Positions 21,180 to 34,500 of a stretch of DNA of 64,000 nucleotides are shown here, piece after piece. Numbering within the stretch: the stretch's first letter is position 1; the number at the start of each line of letters is the position of its first letter. The notes below the pieces were generated by a model that was not told the origin of the DNA, did no database searches, and worked only from the letters and a program-made list of their open reading frames with translations. The stretch is from Neoechinorhynchus agilis (lineage: Eukaryota; Acanthocephala), in contig CM121341.1 of NCBI GenBank assembly GCA_051530055.1, positions 7,254,001 through 7,318,000 on the forward strand, given 5' to 3'. A program made the position numbers and the translations under genes.

Positions 21180-22802
21180 GAACTCGTCGTCTTTGGCCAG
21201 ATCGATTTCGATCACTGGTCAGCTTTCTCGTCCACGAGTTAATGAGAGATTACTTCGATTTTGCCCGGAAATCCACAGGGTCAAAACTAGAAGTTGAAAC
21301 AGTGGTGAGCAAATGAATTTCGGAGCGCCTCATCAACGATTTTTTTTGCCTTCTGAAGTCAAAGTTCATAACAGATCTTTCCTTCGAATAGCTCCCGAAG
21401 TCTCACGACCTTCCCTGCGTCGTCGTCTTTGGCCCCATCGATTTCGATCACTGGTCAGCTTTCTCGTCCACGAGTTAATGAGAGATTACTTTGATTTTGC
21501 CCGGAAATCTACACGGTCAAAACTAGAAGTTGAAACAGTGGTGAGCAAATGAATTTCGGAGCGCCTCATCAACGATTTTTTTGCCTTCTGAAGTCAAAGT
21601 TCATAACAGATCTTTCCTTCGAATAGCTCCCGAAGTCTCACGACCTTCCCTGCGTCGTCGTCTTTGGCCCCATCGATTTCGAGCACTGGTCAGCTTTCTC
21701 GTCTACGAGTTAATGAGAGATTACTTTGATTTTGCCCGGAAATCCACACGGTCAAAACTAGAAGTTGAGACGATGATGAGCAAATGAATCTCGGAGCGCC
21801 TCATCAACGATTTTATTGCCTTCTGAAGTCAAGGTTCATAACAGACCTTTCCTTCGAATAGCCCCGAAGTCTCACGACCTTCCCTGCGTCGTCGTCTTTG
21901 GCCCCATCGATTTCGAGCACTGGTCAGCTTTCTCGTCTACGAGTTAATGAGAGATTACTTTGATTTTGCCCGGAAATCTACACGGTCAAAACTAGAAGTT
22001 GAAACAGTGGTGAGCAAATGAATTTCGGAGCGCCTCATCAACGATTTTTTTGCCTTCTGAAGTCAAAGTTCATAACAGATCTTTCCTTCGAATAGCTCCC
22101 GAAGTCTCACGACCTTCCCTGCGTCGTCGTCTTTGGCCCCATCGATTTCGAGCACTGGTCAGCTTTCTCGTCTACGAGTTAATGAGAGATTACTTTGATT
22201 TTGCCCGGAAATCCACACGGTCAAAACTAGAAGTTGAGACGATGATGAGCAAATGAATCTCGGAGCGCCTCATCAACGATTTTATTGCCTTCTGAAGTCA
22301 AGGTTCATAACAGACCTTTCCTTCGAATAGCCCCGAAGTCTCACGACCTTCCCTGCGTCGTCGTCTTTGGCCCCATCGATTTCGAGCACTGGTCAGCTTT
22401 CTCGTCTACGAGTTCATGAGTAAGATATCACTTCGATTTTATTGTTTTCCATCATAAAAGAACAATGGGGAATGAGGATCCCGAGCCCCACACTTTCGCG
22501 CGATCTCAGATTTTGCTCGGTAATCAACACGGCCAAACTAGAAGTTGAAACAGTGGTGAGCAAATAAATTTCGGAGCGCCTCATCAACGATTTTATTGCC
22601 TTCTGAAGTCAAGGTTCATAACAGACCTTTCCTTCGAATAGCTCCCGAAGTCTCACGACCTTCCCTGCGACGTCGTCTTTGGCCCCATCGATTTCGAGCA
22701 CTGGTCAGCTTTCTCGTCTACGAGTTCATGAGAGATTACTTTGATTTTGCCCGGAAATCTACACGGTCAAAACTAGAAGTTGAAACAGTGGTGAGCGAAT
22801 AA
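21180..22802. repeat. Satellite D, about 235-bp unit
   Basis: Six to seven units marked by CGGAGCGCCTCATCAACGAT, CCTTCTGAAGTCAA, CGAAGTCTCACGACCTTCCC and GGTCAGCTTTCTCGTC. Each unit carries a 68-codon frame starting at MPSEVKVHN, but units are not linked in frame and several have indels, so I treat it as non-coding. At about 22430-22510 one unit is interrupted by foreign sequence with GAGCCCCACACTTTCGCGCG, a phrase that recurs inverted near 56330. Confidence 0.9.
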
Positions 22803-22849
22803 GAGACTTTTCCTTCGAACCCGACAACTCGATCGAACGAGGCATATCA

Positions 22850-25150
22850 AACAGGATAAATTTATCGAGAAATAAATAAAACACCCATTTTCCGTTCGAT
22901 AATAAATCCGGAATAAAACATGAGGGTGTTGGGAAACTTCTTCGCGACTCTGAAGAGGATAAAAATTTGGAGCAACGGATTAACAGCGTTACCCTCCTCT
23001 GATTCCTTTTCAGATAACCGAAAAAAAGCTTCCTGACGAAGACGTCGAAAATTTGAAGAAATAAAACACCCATTTTCCGTTCGATAATAAATCCGGAATA
23101 AAACATGAGGGTGTTGGGAAACTTCTTCGCGACTCTGAAGAGGATAAAAATTTGGAGCAACGGATTAACAGCGTTGCGCTCCTCTGATTCCTTTTCAGAT
23201 AACCGAAGAAAAGCTTCCTGACGAAGACGTCGAAAATTTGAAGAAATAAAACACCCATTTTCCGTTCGATAATAAATCCGGAATAAAACATGAGGGTGTT
23301 GGGAAACTTCTTCGCGACTCTGAAGAGGATAAAAATTTGGAGCAACGGATTAACAGCGTTGCCCTCCTCTGATTCTTTTTCAGATAACCGAAGAAAAGCT
23401 TCCTGACGAAGACGTCGAAAATTTGAAGAAATAAAACACCCATTTTCCGTTCGATAATAAATCTGGAATAAAACATGAGGGTGTTGGGAAACTTCTTCGC
23501 GACTCTGAAGAGGATAAAATTTGGAGCAACGGATTAACAGCGTTACCCTCCTCTGATTCCTTTTCAGATAACCGAAGAAAAGCTTCCTGACGAAGACGTC
23601 GAAAATTTGAAGAAATAAAACACCCATTTTCCGTTCGATAATAAATCCGGAATAAAACATGAGGGTGTTGGGAAACTTCTTCGCGACTCTGAAGAGGATA
23701 AAAATTTGGAGCAACGGATTAACAGCGTTGCCCTCCTCTGATTCCTTTTCAGATAACCGAAGAAAAGCTTCCTGACGAAGACGTCGAAAATTTGAAGAAA
23801 TAAAACACCCATTTTCCGTTCGATAATAAATCCGGAATAAAACATGAGGGTGTTGGGAAACTTCTTCGCGACTCTGAAGAGGATAAAAATTTGGAGCAAC
23901 GGATTAACAGCGTTGCGCTCCTCTGATTCCTTTTCAGATAACCGAAGAAAAGCTTCCTGACGAAGACGTCGAAAATTTGAAGAAATAAAACACCCATTTT
24001 CCGTTCGATAATAAATCCGGAATAAAACATGAGGGTGTTGGGAAACTTCTTCGCGACTCTGAAGAGGATAAAAATTTGGAGCAACGGATCAACAGCGTTG
24101 CCCTCCTCTGATTCCTTTTCAGATAACCGAAGAAAAGCTTCCTGACGAAGACGTCGAAAATTTGAAGAAATAAAACACCCATTTTCCGTTCGATAATAAA
24201 TCCGGAATAAAACATGAGGGTGTTGGGAAACTTCTTCGCGACTCTGAAGAGGATAAAAATTTGGAGCAACGGATTAACAGCGTTGCCTCCTCTGATTCCT
24301 TTTCAGATAACCGAAGAAAAGCTTCCTGACGAAGACGTCGAAAATTTGAAGAAATAAAACACCCATTTTCCGTTCGATAATAAATCCGGAATAAAACATG
24401 AGGGTGTTGGAAACTTCTTCGCGACTCTGAAGAGGATAAAAATTTGGAGCAACGGATTAACAGCGTTACCCTCCTCTGATTCCTTTTCAGATAACCGAAA
24501 AAAAGCTTCCTGACGAAGACGTCGAAAATTTGAAGAAATAAAACACCCATTTTCCGTTCGATAATAAATCCGGAATAAAACATGAGGGTGTTGGGAAACT
24601 TCTTCGCGACTCTGAAGAGGATAAAAATTTGGAGCAACGGATCAACAGCGTTGCCCTCCTCTGATTCTTTTTCAGATAACCGAAAAAAAGCTTCCTGACG
24701 AAGACGTCGAAAATTTGAAGAAATAAAACACCCATTTTCCGTTCGATAATAAATCCGGAATAAAACATGAGGGTGTTGGGAAACTTCTTCGCGACTCTGA
24801 AGAGGATAAAAATTTGGAGCAACGGATTAACAGCGTTGCCCTCCTCTGATTCTTTTTCAGATAACCGAAGAAAAGCTTCCTGACGAAGACGTCGAAAATT
24901 TGAAGAAATAAAACCCTATTTTCCGTTCGATAATAAATCTGGAATAAAACATGAGGGTGTTGGGAAACTTCTTCGCGACTCTGAAGAGGATAAAAATTTG
25001 GAGCAACGGATCAACAGCGTTGCGCTCCTCTGATTCTTTTTCAGATAACCGAAAAAAAGCTTCCTGACGAAGACGTCGAAAATTTGAAGAAATAAAACAC
25101 CCATTTTCCGTTCGATAATAAATCCGGAATAAAACATGAGGGTGTTGGGA
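22850..25150. repeat. Satellite E, 185-bp unit
   Basis: About 12.4 units at a strict 185-bp period, the most homogeneous array of the window (differences are mostly single bases). Landmarks are GAGCAACGGATTAACAGCG, CTGATTCCTTTTCAG, CGAAGAAAAGCTTCCTGACG and CCATTTTCCGTTCGATAA. Minus-strand frames of about 111 aa spanning units are products of the repeat. The array breaks off at 25150, about 180 bp before the DYRK1 start codon. Confidence 0.95.
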
Positions 25151-25326
25151 AAAGAGGCTTTCCATGCTAGCTCTCGAGAGCGATGCATGAGAAGAAGACA
25201 CGAAAGAAACGTGTATACGTCACTGATGCACACCGCTGGCAGAATTTCTAGATTTGCCGCACACACACGGACACTCATCTTTCTTTTGCTCGTGCGTACA
25301 CAAAACGAGCGTGTAGACGGCAGTAA

Positions 25327-27025
<1,699 letters not shown>

Positions 27026-28066
27026 ATGTATAATGATCAAAGTAATATGTACATTGCGATAGGGCGGCAAATGAAGTTTGTGCGTTTGAGCAAATAAACG
27101 TGCAGTGATCTGCTAATGATCTTTGAACGTGCAAAAACTCTTTTTTTTAGATTTGCCAAGTAGTTTCAGAGCTACACCGAAAAAAAAAGAAAATTGGTCT
27201 AATAAATGAAATGAATTGTTGGCAGATTACGAAAGGGTTTGATCGTTCTTGGACAACATTAAAAGGTATTTTCAGCGGATTTTGTGCAGTCATAGAGAGC
27301 GTTTCGTAAAAAGTTTGGTAAAGAAAGTTTTGTCAAACACAACCTTACTGACATTATAAAAGTTCGAAAGATTTACTGTCGTGCAAAACAAATCGCTTCC
27401 AGATTTGATCTCCCATTACTCGATAGACGAAGCGTCGTTTTATTGCGTTCACTAACAACTACTAATACTACGTTCGCTTAGTTCGCCATTCGGAATTTAT
27501 CGTTCAAAACCGAATGTATGGATAGCAGAATACTGGAAATGGTGTGTATCCTCCGTAAACGAACAGCGGAAATACCATTCTTGGTCGTCGTGAACAACAC
27601 ATCGATATCTTGGTTATAACGCGAAGTGGATGATTTCGGGGATGAATCGTAACGACGTCTCCATTTATACACCTAAAGTTTGGCAACTTAATGCATTCTT
27701 ATTTTCAATCAAAAGTATAACGTTTGGAAACAATAAGACGTGGGTTTGGGAACAACCTTTTCGTAGATTTTCGAATAACGAATATCATTTTTTTGCCGTA
27801 ATCGGGTACAAATTACTATGTTGCTTAGAAGTATTGCTAGAACTAGAAAGTCAGAACGGCAGAGCATAAACTATCTGTGTAAGACCGTTTCAAACATATA
27901 ACATCTCTAAACAACTTAATAAAATGTACAAACTGTGTCATTTCATTTAATGCAGCCCAATTATTGAATTATTTTTAAGTCTTTAAGTCTATCCAATTGT
28001 TCCTTCGAATGGATGTGTATTCTCAATGGCGAATTGTTACACACTCGAGTTTTATTGAAGTCAACC
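27026..28066. other. Intergenic region with unresolved short frames
   Basis: On the minus strand an acceptor-like CCAAACTTTAG near 27680 is followed by two overlapping open frames of about 60 codons (ending at 27478 and 27504). On the plus strand a 79-codon frame at 27630-27869 is followed by AATAAA near 27920. I cannot tell which, if any, is used. Confidence 0.3.
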
Positions 28067-28152
28067 TTGGGAATTTTCAAGAGACTTAGGTACCACCACA
28101 TCCATTTTTAGATGCTTGAGAAGGAGGCTGAAGCCTTGAAAATTCCCAATAA
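28067..28152. repeat. Hairpin next to a SINE
   Basis: TTGGGAATTTTCAAG at the left pairs with CTTGAAAATTCCCAA at the right around a loop of about 55 bp. The right arm abuts the SINE body at 28153. Confidence 0.6.
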
Positions 28153-28835
28153 AGATTCCCGAGGAGACGGGGCTCATCAGTGAGTTTCCTCCCTTCAACG
28201 AGATATTTCGTCCCCTTTTTATTGTTCTCCCTTTGGCGGTAACGGATTTGAAAAGGTTGACCCAACAAACTGGAATCAAGAGCATTTGTCCACTTGACCA
28301 CCTCGACACAACTACGGAATATACAAACTCAGCCAGTTTTTCGACTAAGGGTGAGCGCTGTATTCTATTTTAAGGTTTTTTTACTGGCAAACCGGTTTGT
28401 TTTCAAATCATCATTAAATTTAGTTTGTCCCTTATACCGGGCTTATTTTTTTAGGCATAAATCCAAATCAATTACATCAGAGAAGTGATATAACCACAAA
28501 GTTTCTAATGCACGGTTAAAAGTTTGTACATTCCTCCGGATCCTCAGATACCTCCCGAGGAGGCGGGACTCATCAGTGAGTTTCCTCCCTTCAACGAGAT
28601 ATTTCGTCCCCTTTTTATTGTTCTCCCTTTGGCGGTAACGGATTTGAAAAGTTGACCCAACAAACTGGAATCAAAAGCATTTGTTCACTTGACGACCTCG
28701 ACACAACTACGGAATATACAAACTCAGCCAGTTTTTCGACTCAGGGTGAGCGCTGTATTCTATTTTAAGGTTTTTTTACTGGCAAACCGGTTTGTTTTCA
28801 AATCATCATTAAATTTAGTTTGTCCCTTATACTCG
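28140..28835 (-). mobile_element. tRNA-derived SINE and flank, tandemly duplicated (395-bp period)
   Basis: Two copies of the SINE plus the same 3' neighbour sequence lie in tandem (28150-28440 and 28545-28835, shift 395 bp) at about 95 percent identity by eye. Read on the minus strand each begins GAGGTGGTCAAGTGGAC, where TGGTCAAGTGG is a good A box (28290-28300 in the first copy), followed about 36 bp later by TTTTCAAATCC, a degenerate B box (28244-28254), and then the family body. The tandem arrangement shows a segmental duplication after insertion, not two insertions. Confidence 0.7.
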
Positions 28836-28871
28836 GCTTTGAGGATTGCATTCGGTTGTGGTTGGATATAT

Positions 28872-29030
28872 TGTTATTTAGGCCGCTTGTTGGCACCCAA
28901 GGGATCGCGTCAAAGAGAAGAATGCATATTTCGACTGATTGGAATAAAACGACTCGGATTCAATCAGTCAAAATATACATTCTTCTTTTTAACGCGATCC
29001 CTCGGGTGTCGACAAGCAACCTAAATAACA
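28872..29030. mobile_element. MITE family M1, copy 2, nearly a perfect palindrome
   Basis: The left arm TGTTATTTAGGCCGCTTG continues into GGCACCCAAGGGATCGCG; the right arm mirrors this as CGCGATCCCTCGGGTGTC and then CAAGCAACCTAAATAACA. The arms are about 65 bp around a small centre, 159 bp in all. Terminal TGTTATTT and the inner GGATCGCGT match the element at 17472-17678. Confidence 0.75.
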
Positions 29031-29201
29031 ATACGTCATTTATGCTCATTGTTTGGAACTTAAAGACTACGTAATTGTGATTCCGGTTTCCCAAATCAAT
29101 TCATAATTTTGTTTATGAAGATTTTTCCCTATTTTGTAATTAAAGATAAAATTCATCAACAAATTTACGGATTCTTTAGATGAACACTTTACACTCGATT
29201 A

Positions 29202-29891
29202 TTAGACCAACTTTCTCTTTAGAAGTGATCTTAGAGCCGGTACAATCTCACGTGCAAAGACGTACATACTATCAGTCTTACAGAAGAGACGATCGATATA
29301 GTTGGACATTGTGATATACCTGAAGATCTCATCCACTTTATCATGGGAGCCCTGAGATAACTTCTGACCCATTGTTTGATGTCCAGCACGTTGGCAATCC
29401 ATTAAAATATTCTTAAGGCTTGATCGGTCAAACTCGAATTGAACGTCAAAAAAGGTGACCATTGTTTGTACAACCGAGTGCACTTTGATCTTGAATAGGT
29501 CAATTGCATCAAGTTCCTTCTGACCAAGTTCATCAGTTCGTTCAAGAACCGCAACTTTGACGATCACGCGCATGGACTGATCCACGAGGCGTTTCGCGTA
29601 TTTCTTGTCTCCGGTATGATGAGCGATTGATTTTTTCAGAACTGAAAGGAGCGTCTTGTATGTATCATCGATTAGCATGCTCGCTGCTTTTGAGGTTGCG
29701 AATCGCGATGCTGCATTACGTCCAGCCTTCATTAAACTCTGCTTAAATTTGGATTCTTGGTCAGTCTCTGGGATGTTTCGTAAATATGGGCAAATTATTA
29801 ACTCTGAACGCTTACCGTTATCCGAAGACGATGAATCAGGTAGTATTTCGCTGGATTCTATACTGACAACTGTCGGTTTTTCTTTGTCCAT
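29202..29891 (-). CDS. TNFAIP8 (TIPE)-family protein
   Basis: A complete single-exon frame of 229 aa from ATG 29889-29891. After about 50 disordered residues the TIPE helical bundle is clear: KAASMLIDDTYKTLLSVLKK (family S-K-x-x-A-x-x-L-I-D-D-T), then MRVIVKVAVLERTDELGQKE (family V-V-K-L-G-V-L), then a helix with MVTFFDVQFEFDRSSL and a C-terminal helix with ALRSLLKRKLV. TIPE proteins are cytosolic, bind phosphoinositides in a central cavity, and act in cell survival and inflammation control in vertebrates; the invertebrate role is little known. Length fits the family (about 190-200 aa) plus an N-terminal extension. No introns, unlike neighbours such as CDC45. Confidence 0.9.
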   Translation of the reverse strand: MDKEKPTVVSIESSEILPDSSSSDNGKRSELIICPYLRNIPETDQESKFKQSLMKAGRNAASRFATSKAASMLIDDTYKTLLSVLKKSIAHHTGDKKYAKRLVDQSMRVIVKVAVLERTDELGQKELDAIDLFKIKVHSVVQTMVTFFDVQFEFDRSSLKNILMDCQRAGHQTMGQKLSQGSHDKVDEIFRYITMSNYIDRLFCKTDSMYVFAREIVPALRSLLKRKLV

Positions 29892-30019
29892 TATGCAAAT
29901 GCAACCGTCTTAAAAAATTGATACGCAAATTCGAGGTTTTATTCAATACCAATTTCTTAGTTATGGCTAATAGATCGCTTTTTGTGCCCAAATAAACCGT
30001 ATTAAAACTGCTAATGAAG

Positions 30020-30500
30020 AAAATCTCGATTTTCAGGATAAATGAGGGTTTATCCGCATGGTTTTACAGTTGTAGGAAAAACAAAAAAGTTAGTCTCTGG
30101 TGTAATATTAGAGTAATTCTCCTCTTGCGCCCAGAAATAATGATTGTGTTGAAAATGAGCACACATCAACCCACGTTTAAGCTTGAGAAATACCTTTTAA
30201 ATTTGCTAATCCGATGGACTGTCGATTATTCGAATGTCAGTTATCCGGATCAGAATGTTGTGCTACTCAACTAATATTGCTCGAAGAGAACTAGAGACTT
30301 CGTAGCGAAAAAAAGAGAAAGGTGTGCAATGGAATACAGAGAAAAGTGATTATTTTCAACACTAAAGCTAAAAATTATGTAATTCTCTCTTTTTTTTTGC
30401 TTTTTAAGCACAAGTTTTATAATTCTTGGAAGGTAATTATCCTCCTGCGCCCAGAAATAATGATTGAGTGTTGAAAATTAAGCCCAACCTTTTTCGAAGA
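30020..30500. repeat. Dispersed repeat P, copy 1 (pogo/Tigger-like arms)
   Basis: It shares long blocks with 33370-34020: TAAATGAGG..TTATCCGCATG, GCTAATCCGATGGACTGTCG, CGAATGTCAGTTATCCGGAT, GAAGAGAACTAGAGACTTCG and GGTGTGCAATGGAATACAG. The TTATCCG and GATTATTCGAAT phrases recall the ends of pogo/Tigger DNA transposons. No transposase frame is seen. Confidence 0.6.
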
Positions 30501-31579
30501 ATTTCGTCCTCGTTCAAGCGTACGGAGTCCGAGAATATGAGACATAAATGAAGAGTACAAAGATCTTAAACCGTCATTAAAATCGACTGCCATCGATACA
30601 ATACCAAAAAACGTACTTCATAAAAATTGAACCGATTCTACGCTTTAGAATGGGCACTTAAAATTAATTTTATTCGCACTTAAACGTCTCTCCCCATGAG
30701 GAAACCGTAAGACGGCGAAAGCTCGCCCAAGTGTCAATTTTTAAAAAACATGATGACAAATAACCCTTCCTTAGTATTTGATATATATTAATCTGTTTAA
30801 TAGGACCGAGATTGCCGGATGAGTGAGAGATTTTAATTAGCACGAAGCTACAATAAAGTGATATATAAAAAGAATTCATTTTTAAATAATAGGAGAGTAG
30901 TGTTTTTCGTTACAAGACAGTGGCGAATAGGAGATAAATCAGAAACGATTGGTTGTTAAAGTGTTTTCACAATGGAACTACTAGACGAGTATGCCTACGA
31001 ATGTTTTCTATTTACCAAAAGCTTTGTTTTCTAATGGATAGTTGATGTTTTCATAGAGTTACGAGATGAAAAACTTATTGGAGATCAAGTCTATTGATTT
31101 AAAAGAAGGTGAAAGTTCAGTATTGACGAAGACAAAGTTTTCCATTGAATGCCCAGGGTCAGTGCATTAGGTTTTCTCATTTTTGATAAACCAAAATGGG
31201 TTAACAATGAATCATCTACACACCTACGTATTTGTAAGTTAACATTTCGTTGTCAAGATGAAAACGTGCCAGGGTTTCAGAAGCGAGAAACAGTGAAATC
31301 GACAGACGACTGGGAAGTGCTATAAAGAATAGAGGGTGACTGAGCATGAACTTAAATGTAATGAAGAACGAGCACTTTACACGGTATTTCACATGAACGA
31401 TTGTGGATTTTTGTGGATCTGAAACAGAACTAAAACATTTTTATTGCGCAAAAGACGACTTGAGGAAATTCGTTCACTTTGTATCGCTTAAAATCAATTA
31501 TACGACTTGATTATACTCACTTCGAATTTACAAATGTATATTTACTCAAAAACCACGCATAAGTCGGTATTTAGGGCAC
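30501..31579. other. Intergenic DNA between the TNFAIP8-family gene and CDC45
   Basis: AT-rich, no gene that I can support. A 69-codon minus-strand frame at 30670-30879 has no features of a real protein. Confidence 0.4.
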
Positions 31580-34500
31580 TCAAACCTCACCAACTCCTTC
31601 ATAAGTTATTATAAGATCCGAGACCTTTGAAACCAACTTCCATCGGTCTTTGTTGCTGACGATTATTCCTGGAAAGCATAGATCTTAATCGTAGAAAACC
31701 TCGAGCTACACGTACCTGATTTGTCAAAATAATTAGATTCTATTTCTATACCAACCTCTTTTGCTGCTCGCTCAAATAAGCTAAAAAATGGACTAATGGG
31801 ATAGTGTTAGTTTATTATGAATCTTGTTTGATCAAATGTTGCCATAAAAACTCACTTCATTTCACTCTCTTCATATTCTGGAATTCCTACTAATAACGAG
31901 TTCGTTTCTGACACAGGAACGGATAAAATGATTGAGAGGTCCTTTGGAGCTTTTGCTCTTTTCTAAACTCATTTTATGCTTTATAAAATGATATATTTAT
32001 GTAAAAACTCCGTCAGGTAAAAATAAACCGGATAAACTAAGATGTCTTGTATAAAAGGCGCTAAGCTACGCACTTAAAGGAGATTCACCCTAGTTCACTA
32101 CGTTTCATTTAGTAGCTGGTTTGAGGGGTCAGTGTAACCAATCCACGAATGTCCATGAAAATCGAGTAAAAAAAACAATATGTGATCCAGAATGTTGATA
32201 AAACTGAAGTGCCTTCACAAAACCTTTACTAAATTCCGATATTTAAAATTGATTATCAAATTTGGCAAAGAAAAAGTTTTTGAATTTAGGAACTTTGATT
32301 TTTCAATGGGAACATTAAACTTTAGCTTACCAGTCGTTTACAGATCCTCGACTGCATTCGACCTCTGGATCTCCTTATTACATGGAAATACCTTTCTCGG
32401 ATGATATATAAAGCGAGCATCTTCAATGCACTGACGCTTAGCCATTTCTCTCGGTCTTTGTGTTCATAGTTCATTGGAACGAAATAGACGGAATCATAAG
32501 CAATCACTTGATCGGTCATTATGAAATCATTCATTTGAGTGATAGTTCGCTTCAGAAATAGTTTCGAGGATTCTACGGCTACCTTCAGCGGATCCCTATC
32601 GTGCCAGATGAATAACCGCGAACATTGGGATAACGCAGAACCAGCCCGAGAATTAAATATTTCCTTTTTTTTCGAAAAGCACGAATTATTGAAAGACAAT
32701 AACACGATACTTACAGAATCGATCAGGAGAGTCTGTAGACACAAAGCGAAATCACTGGCGGATAAATCAAAATTGTTATCGAACCGCATACAAAATGTAG
32801 GTAGTGAAATAGTGTCGCGGCTATACCTTTAAATACTGGTCAATTCTGGAATCCGATACCATTATTTTTATTATCACTAACCTGTATTTCTCCATATACT
32901 GACGCTCGAACACCAGTGCTAGTCCATTTCGAGCTCGTGGATGGGCAAGTGGGAAGTACTGCTTTGTGTCCTCAATGGATATGCTAAGGAATCATGTGGA
33001 TCGATCACTAAAAGGCCTTAAACATACCCGAGCTCACCAAAGAACTCATTTAAGCGTGCTTGACCGTCTGATTGGGAAAGGTTGAATATGGTATACATAT
33101 TGATGCTCGTACGAAAAAAGTCGGATAACGTCCACCAGTATTGAAAGTATCCGTTTAGGCGACTATTATGAAAAAAGGAATCTGTACAATATTGGAAACC
33201 TTTATGGGGATTTAAGTCATGAATAAACCCTAATGGCTTATGAGACTCGTTCCCTGATTACATGAAACTAGAGAATGCATTAAGAATGCTACTTTACATT
33301 GCGAAAACAAACAAAAAACTCATATGGCAATCACAAATGGTCCAACTCCATGAGTACGTTGAAGAAAATAAGCTAATAAATGAGGATTATCCGCATGGTT
33401 TTACAGTTGTACGAAAAAAAGTTAGTCTCTGATGTAATATTTAGAAATAATGATTGAGTGTTGAAAATGAACACACACATCAACCCACGTTTAAGCTTGA
33501 GAAATACCTTTTAAATTTGCTAATCCGATGGACTGTCGATTATTCGAATGTCAGTTATCCGGATCAGAATGTTGTGTTACTCAACTAATATTGCTCGAAG
33601 AGAACTAGAGACTTCGTAGCGAAAAAAAGAGAAAGGTGTGCAATGGAATACAGAGAAAAGTGATTATTTTCAACACCAAAGCTAAAAATTATGTAATTTT
33701 CTCTTTGTTTTGCTTTTTAAGCGCAAGTTTTATAATTCTTGGAAGGTAATTCTCCTCCTGCGCCCAGAAATAATGATTGAGTGTTGAAAATGAACACACA
33801 CATCAATCACGTTTAAGCTTGAGAAATACCTTTTAAATTTGCTAATCCGATGGACTGTCGATTATTCGAATGTCAGTTATCCGGATCAGAATGTTGTGCT
33901 ACTCAACTAATATTGCTCGAAGAGAACTAGAGACTTCGTAGCGAAAAAAAGAGAAAGGTGTGCAATGGAATACAGAGAAAAGTGATTATTTTCAACACTA
34001 AAGCTAAAAATTATGAATAAATTGGTCTCTGTTTCTCATCAGCAAACTAAAAATACATCCATGAACAACTTTTTTTAGAATTACGTAATTATACCCTAAT
34101 TTCCCTTTTTCAAAATCACTTCCCCTCCCAAAGCTTTTAAAAAAACACTAGTTTTTCGGTTATCCGATAAAAATGTAGCATCCGAATGATGTGCGGTCCC
34201 AATTAATTCATGCATAAACGACGTTCCACTGTATTAGATTTCGGATTCAATGTGGAATATATCGCTTCGTGAGTTTGTTAGGATCTCGCGATCTCAATTT
34301 CGAGTTTTTAGTGCATTATCCGGCATTTATTTCAATGGATTTAAAGACACTAATATTTCAGATTCGGTTTGAATGATAAATTTATAAATATCTTGGGCTA
34401 TTTTAAAACGAGTGCTGTTCATAAAAATGGCAAGTACCTGTGCTGATAGGTGATGATTGGAACTCCGTTGGGAAGATTATCTTGCCTAAATAAGACATAA

